From: Candidatus Limicola stercorigallinarum
Lineage (GTDB): Bacteria; Actinomycetota; Coriobacteriia; Coriobacteriales; Coriobacteriaceae
NCBI GenBank assembly: GCA_018711625.1
Contig: DVID01000017.1
Coordinates: forward strand, 1-38,130
Direction of reading: 5' to 3'
Length of the DNA stretch: 38,130 nt
A program made the position numbers and the translations under genes. This document shows, piece by piece, positions 16,549 to 24,604 of the stretch. Each line of letters starts with the position of its first letter. The first letter of the stretch is position 1. The notes beneath the pieces are model-generated. The model did no database searches, was not told the DNA's origin, and was given only the letters and a program-made list of their open reading frames with translations.

Positions 16549-17481
16549 ATGTCGAATCGTCGTAGTCCTGCCTCTTCCTCATCGTCGTCGATGCCTGCTC
16601 GCCGGGCCGCTGCTGATCGGGCGGCAACGCCCGCTGCGCGGGCCTCCATACCGGGAAAACACCGTGCGCAGGGTGCCGCGCAGACGCCTGCTGCACGCAC
16701 CTCTGCGTTGGGAAGTCATCATAGGGCGGGTGTCGCAGGTGCGCATGCCCCGCGAACGAGCGCTGCGAGCCAGCACGCAAATGTGCGCGCGGCATCTCGT
16801 TCAGCATCTTCTCAGCAAAGGCGGGCGGGCGCTGCGCCGGGTCACGCGGCTGGTGCCGTTCAGGCGCCGGTGAGCGCCGTGGCTACCGCCAAGCAAGCGG
16901 CGCACAATCCCCGGTCGCATGCTCCGGGAGCCAGGGCGCGCCGTGGTGTGGTGATTGGGGGCATGCTTGTTGGACTTGCACTCGCTGCTTTACTGATCTA
17001 TATCGTGGGCGGGGCACTTATCAATGTCATGCTCCACGACGATCGAGCATCCGGCGAGGAGGCCATGCTTGCCGCAGATGCTGGGACAGATGCAGGCGGG
17101 ACACAGACACGTACCGTCGCGCTGGCCGCCGACAACGACACCATCGACTATCTGGGCTACACCTATTCCCTCGTTGAGGGGGAGGACGGTAGCGTTGTGT
17201 TTGCGAGCCAGCTTGTTGACTCCACAGCGGAGCCGCTCGCACTCTTCACTGTGTCGGGTACTCCCGTAGGCTTCGCGTGGTACGACGGCTTCTTCTATGT
17301 GGTCTCAAATACCGATGATGGCTATGTCATCCAGAGTTTCATGCCCGGCGATGGGTCAATGCCGGTTGACTTCCTCTCGGGCTCAGAGACAGTGACCTCG
17401 CTTGTGCTTGAGGGCTCTGAGCTCACCCTTGAGGAAACGGGCGGACGTACCTACGTGGTAAATCTGGCTGATGGCGCCTAA
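16549..17481 (+). CDS. Single-pass membrane protein with long Ala/Ser/Arg-rich cytoplasmic tail
   Basis: Family not recognised. The protein has 310 residues: residues 1-131 are low-complexity, rich in Ala, Ser, Arg, Gly and Gln, strongly basic and presumably disordered; residues 132-158 form one hydrophobic helix (VVIGGMLVGLALAALLIYIV); residues 160-310 form an acidic, Thr/Asp/Gly-rich extracytoplasmic domain with repeated beta-type segments (DYLGYTYSLVEGEDG, GFAWYDGFFYVVSN). The positive-inside rule supports a cytoplasmic N-terminus. The outer part may be a small beta-propeller-like or beta-sandwich fold. The ATG at 16549 follows AAGGAG; an upstream in-frame ATG at 16477 has no ribosome site. 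It ends 11 bases before the convergent methyltransferase gene. A role in the cell envelope is only a guess. Confidence 0.65.
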   Translation: MSNRRSPASSSSSSMPARRAAADRAATPAARASIPGKHRAQGAAQTPAARTSALGSHHRAGVAGAHAPRTSAASQHANVRAASRSASSQQRRAGAAPGHAAGAVQAPVSAVATAKQAAHNPRSHAPGARARRGVVIGGMLVGLALAALLIYIVGGALINVMLHDDRASGEEAMLAADAGTDAGGTQTRTVALAADNDTIDYLGYTYSLVEGEDGSVVFASQLVDSTAEPLALFTVSGTPVGFAWYDGFFYVVSNTDDGYVIQSFMPGDGSMPVDFLSGSETVTSLVLEGSELTLEETGGRTYVVNLADGA

Positions 17482-17492
17482 GGGACGCGCAG

Positions 17493-18380
17493 CTATTCCT
17501 CGTCAAGCTCCTGTGGTTTCCAGGCGATAAAGGCCCAGCATACCTCCCGCACGTGGTCGAGCATGTAGGCGCCTTGCGGACGACCTTTTTCGCCCGGCAT
17601 GCCAGCTTCGGGGTTCTCCACCATGTGATGGGCAAGGTAGGTACGCAACTCGGGCAAGCGCTCCTCGTTGCCGCCCTCGAGCATGCGGGCGAAGTCGGCC
17701 ACGCCTTCATCGAGCGTGTTAAAGGTGTCGCGCCGCGGCGAGATGATATAGCTCACCTCAGGATGTCTTCCGAGCCGCACAAGGATGTTGAACGCGTATA
17801 CATAGTCGTGGCTTTCGGTGACCGAGGCGCCGATGGCATCCATGATGTGGCGATCTACGCGCGGGCTCCCCGTGGCAATGAGCGTGATGCAGCAGCGTCG
17901 GCGTGCCGTGCGGTCGAGTTTGAGCAGGGCTGCGGCAAGGTCGTGCGTGGCGATGGAGCGGCTTGCGATGGCAACGTCCACGCTTTTGGGCTGCATACCC
18001 GCTGCGTCCCAATCGTCGTCCCAAGCGAGGAGCTTGGGGGTAACGAGCGTCTCTAGATGATGGAAGCGGATGCCTTCTCCGAGTACGTCGAGCATGCGGG
18101 GAGAAAAATCGCAGGCGAGCACGTGATTGCCGCGCAGACCATAGGGAATGGCGAGCGATCCAGCGCCGCATCCCATGTCAAGGAGAGATTCACCGGGCGC
18201 CACTGCGGCTCGCTCCATAAACGCGCGGGCATAGGGATGCGTTTCACGCGCTTGGAAATGGTGGGCGCGGCTGTCCCAAAAAGCAGGGTCGTCCGCTGGA
18301 TGGCGTGCTGCCTGCAGTGCTTTCCACTCTTCGTTCCAATTGGTTTCTACGAGTGTTGCGTGCGAATCGCTCACCATCAT
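17493..18380 (-). CDS. Class I SAM-dependent methyltransferase
   Basis: Protein of 295 residues with a Rossmann-type methyltransferase fold. Motif I is LLDMGCGAGS (66-75), followed by the acidic strand end LACDFSPRMLDVL (about 90-102) that binds the ribose of SAM, and the motif IV-like region VDVAIASRSIATHDL. The C-terminal third resembles small-molecule methyltransferases found beside metal or cofactor genes, but the substrate is unknown. AAAGGTGGGG lies upstream and serves either ATG at 18380 or ATG at 18377; a GTG at 18386 overlaps it and is less likely. It follows the UPF0210 gene on the same strand, with a strong hairpin between, so co-transcription is possible but may be attenuated. Confidence 0.75.
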   Translation of the reverse strand: MMVSDSHATLVETNWNEEWKALQAARHPADDPAFWDSRAHHFQARETHPYARAFMERAAVAPGESLLDMGCGAGSLAIPYGLRGNHVLACDFSPRMLDVLGEGIRFHHLETLVTPKLLAWDDDWDAAGMQPKSVDVAIASRSIATHDLAAALLKLDRTARRRCCITLIATGSPRVDRHIMDAIGASVTESHDYVYAFNILVRLGRHPEVSYIISPRRDTFNTLDEGVADFARMLEGGNEERLPELRTYLAHHMVENPEAGMPGEKGRPQGAYMLDHVREVCWAFIAWKPQELDEE

Positions 18381-18430
18381 CCCCACCTTTGTGTAGTACG
18401 GGTTCTTACTGTGTCCGCATCCTCAACGTT

Positions 18431-18480
18431 CCTGCCCGCATGACCTCGCCTTGCTTGAGGACAAAGGGCATACGGGCAGG
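18431..18480 (-). terminator. 50-nt strong hairpin between UPF0210 and methyltransferase genes
   Basis: Twelve-base arms at 18431-18442 and 18469-18480 pair at 11 of 12 positions (CCTGCCCG/CGGGCAGG core), with an inner CCTC/GAGG stem. It starts 26 bases after the UPF0210 stop on the minus strand. No T tract follows, so it may be a U-less terminator or a processing/stability element. Confidence 0.5.
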
Positions 18481-18506
18481 AAACGGGGCACCTTGGGTTT
18501 TGACGC

Positions 18507-19871
18507 CTAGTTCTTCAGCGAGTTGAGCGGGGCGGGGAAGCGGCCGCCGCGATGGGCAAAGACCGTGCCGGCAAACGGGTTGACGGGCATGATGGGGGCT
18601 CGGCCAAAGAGGCCGCCGTACTCCACCGCATCGCCCACGTCCTTGCCGATGGCCGGAATAATGCGTACGGCCGTGGTCTTGTTGTTGATGACGCCGATGG
18701 CCATCTCGTCGGCGATGATGCCGGCGATGGTTTCTACGCTCGTGTTGCCCGGGATAGCGATCATATCGAGTCCTACCGAGCACACGCAGGTCATGGCCTC
18801 AAGCTTCTCTAAGCTAAGCGCACCCGCCTCGACGGCGGCGATCATGCCGGCGTCCTCCGAGACCGGAATGAAGGCGCCCGAGAGGCCGCCTACCGAAGAG
18901 GTGGCCATTACGCCGCCCTTCTTGACACAGTCGTTCAGAAGGGCGAGCGCCGCCGTGGTGCCCGGGCCGCCGCAGGTGTCAACGCCAATGATCTCAAGGA
19001 TGCGGGCAACCGAATCGCCCACCGCCGGTGTAGGCGCCAGCGAGAGGTCAACGATACCTTTCTCAACGCCCAGACGGCGTGCTGCCTCGCGGCTCATGAG
19101 CTCGCCGGCGCGGGTGATCTTGAAGGCGGTCTGCTTGATCTTCTCGGCCACCTCCATCATCGATGCGGTCTCGGGGAGCTGCTCGAGTGCGGCTGCCATA
19201 ACACCAGGGCCCGAGACGCCCACGTTAATCACGGCATCGGCTTCGCCCGAGCCATGGACGGCGCCGGCCATGAAGGGGGAGTCTTCCACCATATTGGCGA
19301 AAACCACAAATTTAGAGGCGCCCACCGAATCGGCATCGGCGGTAAGACGGGCACTTTCAAGGATAGTGTTTGCCACGAGCAGCACGGCGTCCATATTGAT
19401 GCCGGCACGCAGGCTTGCCACGTTCACGCTTGAGCATACGCGGCTCGTTTCGGCCAGTGCGCGAGGGATGGAGTTGATGAGGCGACGGTCGCCATCGCCG
19501 ATGCCCTTGTGTACGAGGGCAGAGAAACCGCCCAGGTAATCGATGCCTAGCGTTTCGGCGGCACGGTCGAGGGCATGGGCAAGCGGTGTCAGATCCTCGT
19601 CGTGGCAGGCGGCGGCAATCTGCGCCACCGGGGTGACCGAGACGCGCTTGTTCACAATGGGGATGCCGTACTCGCGTTCAAGGCTCTGGGCCGTCTCGAC
19701 AAGGTGCTCCGCCGTGGTGGTAACGCGGTCGTACACCTTGGTGGCCATGCGCTCGATGCTTTCGTCGGCGCAACCCATGAGCGAGATGCCCATGGTGATG
19801 GTGCGGATATCGAGGTTTTGCTCCGCGACCATGTCGCGGGTTTCAGCGATTTCTGCCGGAGTGATGGCCAT
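18507..19871 (-). CDS. UPF0210 / PFL-like (DUF711) family protein
   Basis: Protein of 454 residues, full length for the UPF0210 (DUF711) family, whose fold resembles the pyruvate formate-lyase barrel but whose activity is unknown. Seen: the N-terminal [14 protein letters not shown], the glycine-rich [11 protein letters not shown], the [16 protein letters not shown]-type segment, [15 protein letters not shown], and the C-terminal [13 protein letters not shown] that closes the family. In many Firmicutes this gene follows a small ACT-domain protein (UPF0237); no such gene is next to it here. The ATG at 19871 has CAGGAGCC seven bases upstream; the frame extends without a stop to the metH end, but that stretch is non-coding. 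A -10-like TACAAT is at 19917-19912. Glycyl-radical chemistry should not be assumed. Confidence 0.85.
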   Translation of the reverse strand: MAITPAEIAETRDMVAEQNLDIRTITMGISLMGCADESIERMATKVYDRVTTTAEHLVETAQSLEREYGIPIVNKRVSVTPVAQIAAACHDEDLTPLAHALDRAAETLGIDYLGGFSALVHKGIGDGDRRLINSIPRALAETSRVCSSVNVASLRAGINMDAVLLVANTILESARLTADADSVGASKFVVFANMVEDSPFMAGAVHGSGEADAVINVGVSGPGVMAAALEQLPETASMMEVAEKIKQTAFKITRAGELMSREAARRLGVEKGIVDLSLAPTPAVGDSVARILEIIGVDTCGGPGTTAALALLNDCVKKGGVMATSSVGGLSGAFIPVSEDAGMIAAVEAGALSLEKLEAMTCVCSVGLDMIAIPGNTSVETIAGIIADEMAIGVINNKTTAVRIIPAIGKDVGDAVEYGGLFGRAPIMPVNPFAGTVFAHRGGRFPAPLNSLKN

Positions 19872-19961
19872 GCTGGCTCCTGTCTGCTTGGCGTTCGGTC
19901 GGTTGTGCATCATTGTACCGTCGCGCTGCCACCATAGGTCTGCCACGAACGCACCTCTGCA

Positions 19962-20058
19962 CACTCTCTTAATCTTAGAGACCGAGCCCGGGCTGCGTGG
20001 GAACCGGCATGGGGGTGTAGAGCCCCATGCTTGTATGCCCTCTCGCTGAGAGGCATGC
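19962..20058 (-). promoter_or_regulatory. Cluster of hairpins between metH and the UPF0210 gene
   Basis: Within the 250-bp gap 19872-20121 four dyads follow one another: ATGCC-TCTC/GAGA-GGCAT (20035-20056, one bulge), a perfect eight-pair GCATGGGG/CCCCATGC (20007-20030), the palindrome AGCCCGGGCT (19985-19994), and CTCT/AGAG around an AT-rich loop (about 19963-19983). The first may end the metH transcript; together they could form a structured leader for UPF0210. No known riboswitch class was recognised. Confidence 0.4.
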
Positions 20059-20121
20059 TCTGCAGGTAGAGAACACGTGCGTGCCATCCACCCTTGCGGC
20101 AGCCAAACGTCACCAGGCGGA

Positions 20122-22629
20122 CTACGAGAGAAGCTCCTCCACAATGCGCGCGGCTGCGGCGGCATCTTTTGCATAGAAGTCGGCGCCAATTGCGCGGGCA
20201 TAGTCGGGCGTGAGCACAGCTCCTCCCACAATTGTTTTCACACCAGGCAGCTCAGCATGAAGCAGCTCTATGGTTTCTTCCATGGCGGGAACGGTGGTGG
20301 TCATGAGGGCGGAAAGTCCTACCACCCGAACGTCATGCTCGCGAGCACAAGCGAGCACCGTTGCTGGCGGTACGTCGCGGCCCAGGTCGTAGACCGTATA
20401 GCCATAGTTTTCAAGCAGCATCTTTACGATGTTCTTGCCAATGTCGTGGATGTCGCCGTGCACCGTGGCGAGACAGACGGCCCCCTTGGTGGCAACTTCT
20501 GCCGCCGAGGTATGGCGACGAATGGCCTCAAATCCTTCGCGTGCCGCTTCGGCCGAGGCCATGAGCTGCGGCAAGAAGTACGTGCCCGCATCAAAAAGCT
20601 CGCCCACCTCATTAAGGGCAGGAATGAAGTGCTCGTTGATAAGGGCCATGGGGTCGGTGGCGGCAAGCAGCTCCTCGGTGGCATGGCGCATCTCGCCTTT
20701 GCGTCCTGTGAGGATGAGATGGCGAATGATGTTGGCAGGGGAGGTGTTGCTTGCATCTGCCGTTTCAGTCCCAGCGCCTCGTGACAGTGCCGCGCTGTCT
20801 GCAGGGGCAGCGCTGCTAGTGGCTAGGCTGGCAGCGCTTGCACCGCCGCGATATGGATCGTTCCAACTGGCATAGTGCTCGATGTAGCTGCGCGATCCCT
20901 CGTCTTCACCGTTGAGCACGCGGAATGCGCGGACCACATCCATATAGCGTGCCGAGCCGGGGTTCATGATGGGGGCGTCGAGTCCGGCACCAAAGGCTGC
21001 GGCAAGGAAGGTGGCGTTCATGACTTCACGCGCTGGTAGGCCAAAGCTGATGTTGGAGACACCGAGCGCGCATTTGACCCCCAGGCGTTCATGGCACAGG
21101 GTGACGGCGCGTAGAATTTCGAGCGCTTGGTCTTGGTTGGTCGACGCGGTCATAACCAGGCAGTCAATCAGGATGCGCTCGGGCCCAATGCCCCAGCGAG
21201 CGGCAGCCTCCACAATGCGCCTGGCGATGGCGAAGCGCCCCTCCGCGGTGGCAGGGATGCCCTCCTCGTCGAGCGTGAGTCCCACCACGGCACAGCCGTA
21301 ATGTGCAGCAAGGGGAAGGATGGCATCGAGGCTTTCCTTTTTGCCGTTGACCGAGTTGATGATGGGAATGCCTGCATAGCGACGTACGGCGGCTTCCACG
21401 GCGGCGGGATTGGTGGAGTCAATCTGCAGCGGCAGGAGGGTGGCGGCAGAAAGCGCCTCGCAGACGCGGGGGAGCAGCTCCACCTCGTCAAGCTCTGGGA
21501 GGCCAACGTTTACGTCAAGTACATCGGCACCTTGCTCTTGCTGGGCAATGCCCTGGGCTACCACATAATCGATGTCGTTGGCGCGCAGCGCCTGTTGCAG
21601 GCGCTTCTTGCCCGTGGGGTTGATGCGTTCGCCCACCACAGCAATGCGTTGCGTATGCATGGGCAGAGAAACGGCCGTTTGCGCGCTGCATACCGTGAAC
21701 GCAGGCTGTGTGGCTCGCGGAGAGGGCTGATGGCTCTCCATGAGCGGTGCCAGCAGGCGGATGTGTTCGGGCGTTGTGCCGCAGCATCCGCCAATCACGC
21801 TCACGCCGTCTTCAACCATGGGGGCAACTGCCTGCGCGTAGGCGTCGGGCGCAATATCAAAGACCGTCTCACCGTTCTCAACGTGTGGGAGCCCGGCATT
21901 TGCCTGCACCATCACCGGTTTGGAGGTGGTGGCAAGCATGCGCTGCACAAAGGGGCGAAGCTCTTGGGGCCCCAGCGAGCAATTGATACCGAGCACATCG
22001 GCACCCAGGGCATCGAGCGTGGCGGCGGCAACTTCAGGCGGCGTGCCCAAGAACGTGCGGCCATCGGCCTCAAACGTCATGGTGGCAAAGATCGGGAGAT
22101 TGGTCTCTTCGCGACAGGCGAGCACGGCTGCCTTGATTTCCAACAGATCGGTCATGGTTTCAATGATGAAGAGGTCCACGCCGGCCACTGCAGCGGCACG
22201 AGCTTCGCGCGCAAAGATGTTGTAGGCCTCGTCAAAGGTGAGGGTGCCCAAAGGGCGCAGGAGTGTGCCGATGGGGCCGATGTCGCCCGCCACATAGCGT
22301 GCACCCGAGGCGCGCGCTGCTTTGGCAGCTGCGGCAAACACCTCTTCCACCGTGGCATCTTCACCCAGTTTGAGCTCGTTGGCGCCAAAGGTGTTGGTGG
22401 TGACAACCTCGCTGCCCGCGGCCACATAGGCAGCATGGATGCTGGTGATGACCTCGGGATGCGTGAGGTTCATGAGCTCTGGCTTAGCGCCGGCGGCAAG
22501 GCCTGCCGCCTGGAGCATCGTGCCCATGCCGCCGTCAAGCAGCAGGCAGCGTTGTCCTTCAAGAACGGCGCGCAGATCATCATCGGCAAGGTGCAAGGTG
22601 TCAAGCGTGCGAGTGGCAAAGGCGGTCAT
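20122..22629 (-). CDS. metH: Cobalamin-dependent methionine synthase lacking the reactivation domain
   Basis: Transfers a methyl group from 5-methyltetrahydrofolate to homocysteine through bound cobalamin. The protein has 835 residues against about 1200 in E. coli. Domains in order: homocysteine-binding barrel (about 1-300) with zinc ligands Cys in INCSLGP (about 215) and the Cys pair in GGCCGTTP (about 282); pterin-binding barrel (about 325-580) opening [12 protein letters not shown]; an Ala/Ser-rich linker (about 595-630); cap and B12-binding domain (about 635-835) with [11 protein letters not shown] carrying the cobalt-ligand His. The AdoMet-dependent activation domain is absent and is encoded by the gene immediately upstream. 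The ATG at 22629 has GAGGAC upstream; a GTG/ATG further 5' is not conserved. TATACT at 22682-22677 could give an internal promoter. It is the last gene of metF-activation-metH. Confidence 0.95.
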   Translation of the reverse strand: MTAFATRTLDTLHLADDDLRAVLEGQRCLLLDGGMGTMLQAAGLAAGAKPELMNLTHPEVITSIHAAYVAAGSEVVTTNTFGANELKLGEDATVEEVFAAAAKAARASGARYVAGDIGPIGTLLRPLGTLTFDEAYNIFAREARAAAVAGVDLFIIETMTDLLEIKAAVLACREETNLPIFATMTFEADGRTFLGTPPEVAAATLDALGADVLGINCSLGPQELRPFVQRMLATTSKPVMVQANAGLPHVENGETVFDIAPDAYAQAVAPMVEDGVSVIGGCCGTTPEHIRLLAPLMESHQPSPRATQPAFTVCSAQTAVSLPMHTQRIAVVGERINPTGKKRLQQALRANDIDYVVAQGIAQQEQGADVLDVNVGLPELDEVELLPRVCEALSAATLLPLQIDSTNPAAVEAAVRRYAGIPIINSVNGKKESLDAILPLAAHYGCAVVGLTLDEEGIPATAEGRFAIARRIVEAAARWGIGPERILIDCLVMTASTNQDQALEILRAVTLCHERLGVKCALGVSNISFGLPAREVMNATFLAAAFGAGLDAPIMNPGSARYMDVVRAFRVLNGEDEGSRSYIEHYASWNDPYRGGASAASLATSSAAPADSAALSRGAGTETADASNTSPANIIRHLILTGRKGEMRHATEELLAATDPMALINEHFIPALNEVGELFDAGTYFLPQLMASAEAAREGFEAIRRHTSAAEVATKGAVCLATVHGDIHDIGKNIVKMLLENYGYTVYDLGRDVPPATVLACAREHDVRVVGLSALMTTTVPAMEETIELLHAELPGVKTIVGGAVLTPDYARAIGADFYAKDAAAAARIVEELLS

Positions 22630-22737
22630 ACAAAGTCCTCGATATACGTGGTGCAAGCAGGCGATTGGATGGTGCCAGTATACCTGCCGGCGTGGGTAAG
22701 GCGTTCTAAGGTGAGGCGCAGGCGGGCGGGTTCTCTC

Positions 22738-23523
22738 TTATGTATGGGGTCTCCCATAACAGGTGGTGCCACGTGTGCGGAAGGAACAATTTCCCGCAAG
22801 GCGGCACACGGCGCATGTAGGGCGGTCGCTCGTGGTCGGAGCTTTACCTGCAAAGAGGCCAATCATGGCCGTCACGCTCTTAGAAGGGAGGAGCAGGTGG
22901 TTGGGTGTGACGGTAAGACCAATGAGGCGTCCGGCGTTGAGGCTCGTCACGATGGCGTCTTGCGCCTCAAGCGGGCAGTCGCCATAGCCGCATGAAAAGC
23001 GGCTGTTGCGTGCGAAGCCTGCTGTAGCCGCCAGCTGCTCGATTTCGCTATCCATGGCATCTACCGCAGCCTCGATATAGGCCGAGCACGCGGCGTCGAG
23101 CAAGGCGGCGTCGAGCGGGCTTTGTCCGCCCTGCGTGCGCAGGCGCCGTTCGCTTTCCATGCCCAGCGTGGCAGCCAAAAGCGCACAGCCCTGGGCATCT
23201 TTGAGGTGGCGAAAGATGTCTCGCCCATCGAGCTCAACGGTTGTGCCGGCAAGCCGGATGCAGGGCTCGCCCGCCGCGTTGGTTCCTTGGGCATCAACAG
23301 GGAACACCTGCCATATGCCCCGGGGAGTCACGGTGCGTTCAAGCTCTGCGGCAACGCGCTCTATGCGCGCCGCGAGTGCCACTTCCAGCTCCTGGCCGTT
23401 ATAGCCGAGGTACCGCAGCATCTCGGCGCGGTCGATATGGGGGCGCAGCGCATCTGCTGACATGTAGCGATGAAGCTCCGCCAAGCCATGGGGGAGTGGC
23501 GGATTTCCCGCTTGCGTTCCCAT
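22738..23523 (-). CDS. Stand-alone methionine synthase activation domain protein
   Basis: Protein of 261 residues corresponding to the C-terminal AdoMet-binding domain of MetH, encoded separately as in Thermotoga TM0269 and many clostridia. It is expected to let MetH regain methylcobalamin after oxidation to cob(II)alamin, using AdoMet and an electron donor. Seen: an N-terminal helical part, the RFSCGYGDCPLEAQDAI segment equal to the MetH RxSxGYxxCPD region, the following GRLIGLTVTPNHLLLPSKSV, and a C-terminal cysteine cluster (CAVCRLAGNCSFR) common in the split form, which may bind metal. The ATG at 23523 lies two bases after the metF stop and has GAGGTG upstream; a GTG at 23535 would overlap metF. 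Position between metF and metH strongly supports the function. Confidence 0.88.
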   Translation of the reverse strand: MGTQAGNPPLPHGLAELHRYMSADALRPHIDRAEMLRYLGYNGQELEVALAARIERVAAELERTVTPRGIWQVFPVDAQGTNAAGEPCIRLAGTTVELDGRDIFRHLKDAQGCALLAATLGMESERRLRTQGGQSPLDAALLDAACSAYIEAAVDAMDSEIEQLAATAGFARNSRFSCGYGDCPLEAQDAIVTSLNAGRLIGLTVTPNHLLLPSKSVTAMIGLFAGKAPTTSDRPTCAVCRLAGNCSFRTRGTTCYGRPHT

Positions 23524-23525
23524 GC

Positions 23526-24413
23526 TTACGCGCACCTCGAAGGTGCAAGGGTTTGCATGGCGGCCTCGGCCACATCGGCACGGTTCATAGTGTATACGTG
23601 CAGGCCGTCCGCTCCATGAGCTGCCAAGTCTTCTAACTGCTTGCAGGCATACTCAATACCGGCGGCGCGCAGGCTTTCGGGATCATGCTCATAGCGGGCA
23701 AGGATCTTGATCACCGGCGCGGGAAGCGAAGCCGCGCAGGTGAACACCATGCGGGTGACCTGCTGCTTGCTGGTAAAGGGCATAATGCCAGCGGTGATGG
23801 GAACGGTGATGCCCGCGGCGTCGGCAAGCTCACGGAACCGGTAGAAATATTCGTTGTCAAAGAAGAGCTGGGTGACAAAAAAGCTTGCTCCCGCCTCTTG
23901 CTTTTGCTTGAGATGTTTGACCGAGGTGGCAAGGTTATCGCAGGTAAGATGGCCTTCGGGATAAGCAGCGCCGCCTACGCAGAAGCCCGCGTCGCAAAGA
24001 GCCGGTATGAGGTCTTTGGCATACGGGAAGGCAAGCTCGCCCGCTTCCGCCTCGCTCATGCCCGCCGGAAGATCACCGCGCAGGGCCAGGACGTTTTCAA
24101 TGCCAGCCGTCTTAAGCTCTACGATTTTCTCGGCGAGTGCCTCGGGGGTAAGAGAGATGCAGGTAAGGTGGGCCACCGAGGGAATGCCAAACTCGGAAGA
24201 GATCATCGATGCGATAGCGGCTGTTGCGGCGGAGTTGCCCGAGCCTCCCGCCGAGTAGGTTACGCTTACAAAGTCGGGTGCGAGCCGTGAGAACCCTTGA
24301 GCGACTTCACGGGCGCGATCGAGGGTGAGCTCGCCTTTGGGCGGAAACATCTCAAACGATATGGGCTGGATGCCGGCGGCACGCGCGTTGGCAAAAATGT
24401 GATCGACTCTCAT
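23526..24413 (-). CDS. metF: Methylenetetrahydrofolate reductase
   Basis: FAD enzyme that reduces 5,10-methylene-THF to 5-methyl-THF, the methyl donor for MetH encoded in the same operon. The 295-residue length is the bacterial norm. Seen: SFEMFPPKG with the catalytic Glu21, the SVTYSAGG strand, LALRGDLP holding the flavin-contact Asp, the folate-site region (ASFFVTQLFFDN), and PITAGIMPF. The ATG at 24413 has AAAGGGAT seven bases upstream. It leads the operon; TATGAT at 24454-24449 is a likely -10 element. No SAM or B12 riboswitch was recognised in the 190-bp upstream region. Confidence 0.95.
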   Translation of the reverse strand: MRVDHIFANARAAGIQPISFEMFPPKGELTLDRAREVAQGFSRLAPDFVSVTYSAGGSGNSAATAAIASMISSEFGIPSVAHLTCISLTPEALAEKIVELKTAGIENVLALRGDLPAGMSEAEAGELAFPYAKDLIPALCDAGFCVGGAAYPEGHLTCDNLATSVKHLKQKQEAGASFFVTQLFFDNEYFYRFRELADAAGITVPITAGIMPFTSKQQVTRMVFTCAASLPAPVIKILARYEHDPESLRAAGIEYACKQLEDLAAHGADGLHVYTMNRADVAEAAMQTLAPSRCA

Positions 24414-24448
24414 GGTGTATCCCTTTGGTTGTACATAGTTCGAAGGGC

Positions 24449-24454
24449 ATCATA
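24449..24454 (-). promoter_or_regulatory. Putative -10 element of the metF operon
   Basis: TATGAT on the minus strand, 36 bases ahead of the metF start. The best -35 candidate, CAAACA at 16 bp, is weak. Confidence 0.4.
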
Positions 24455-24544
24455 CACCGGAGGCGTTGCGTGTTTGCGATATCGCGGGTAAGGAAATGCG
24501 TTGTTCACGGGCGGTGAGCGACGGCCCAAGGTGGTGCCGAGCCA

Positions 24545-24584
24545 TAGGACATAGCCCCTAGGATATCCTCGGGGCCACGTCCTA
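24545..24584 (-). terminator. Long hairpin ending gltBD
   Basis: A 40-nt near-palindrome: TAGGAC/GTCCTA outer, GCCCC/GGGGC middle, AGGATATCCT at the centre. It begins 21 bases after the gltD stop. It lacks a T tract and would also form on the plus strand, so it may separate gltD from metF regulation in both directions. Confidence 0.55.
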
Positions 24585-24604
24585 AAGATGCCATGCGCGA
24601 GACG

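Noticed and set aside
20072-20100. GGGTGG motif on the minus strand suggesting a T-box leader
   Set aside because: No ACCGCG continuation, specifier loop or following T-rich terminator; the upstream sequence is the metH end.
18507-20231. Extended start for the UPF0210 protein reaching into metH
   Set aside because: Conserved sequence begins at the ATG at 19871, which has a ribosome site; the extension crosses hairpins and the metH coding end.
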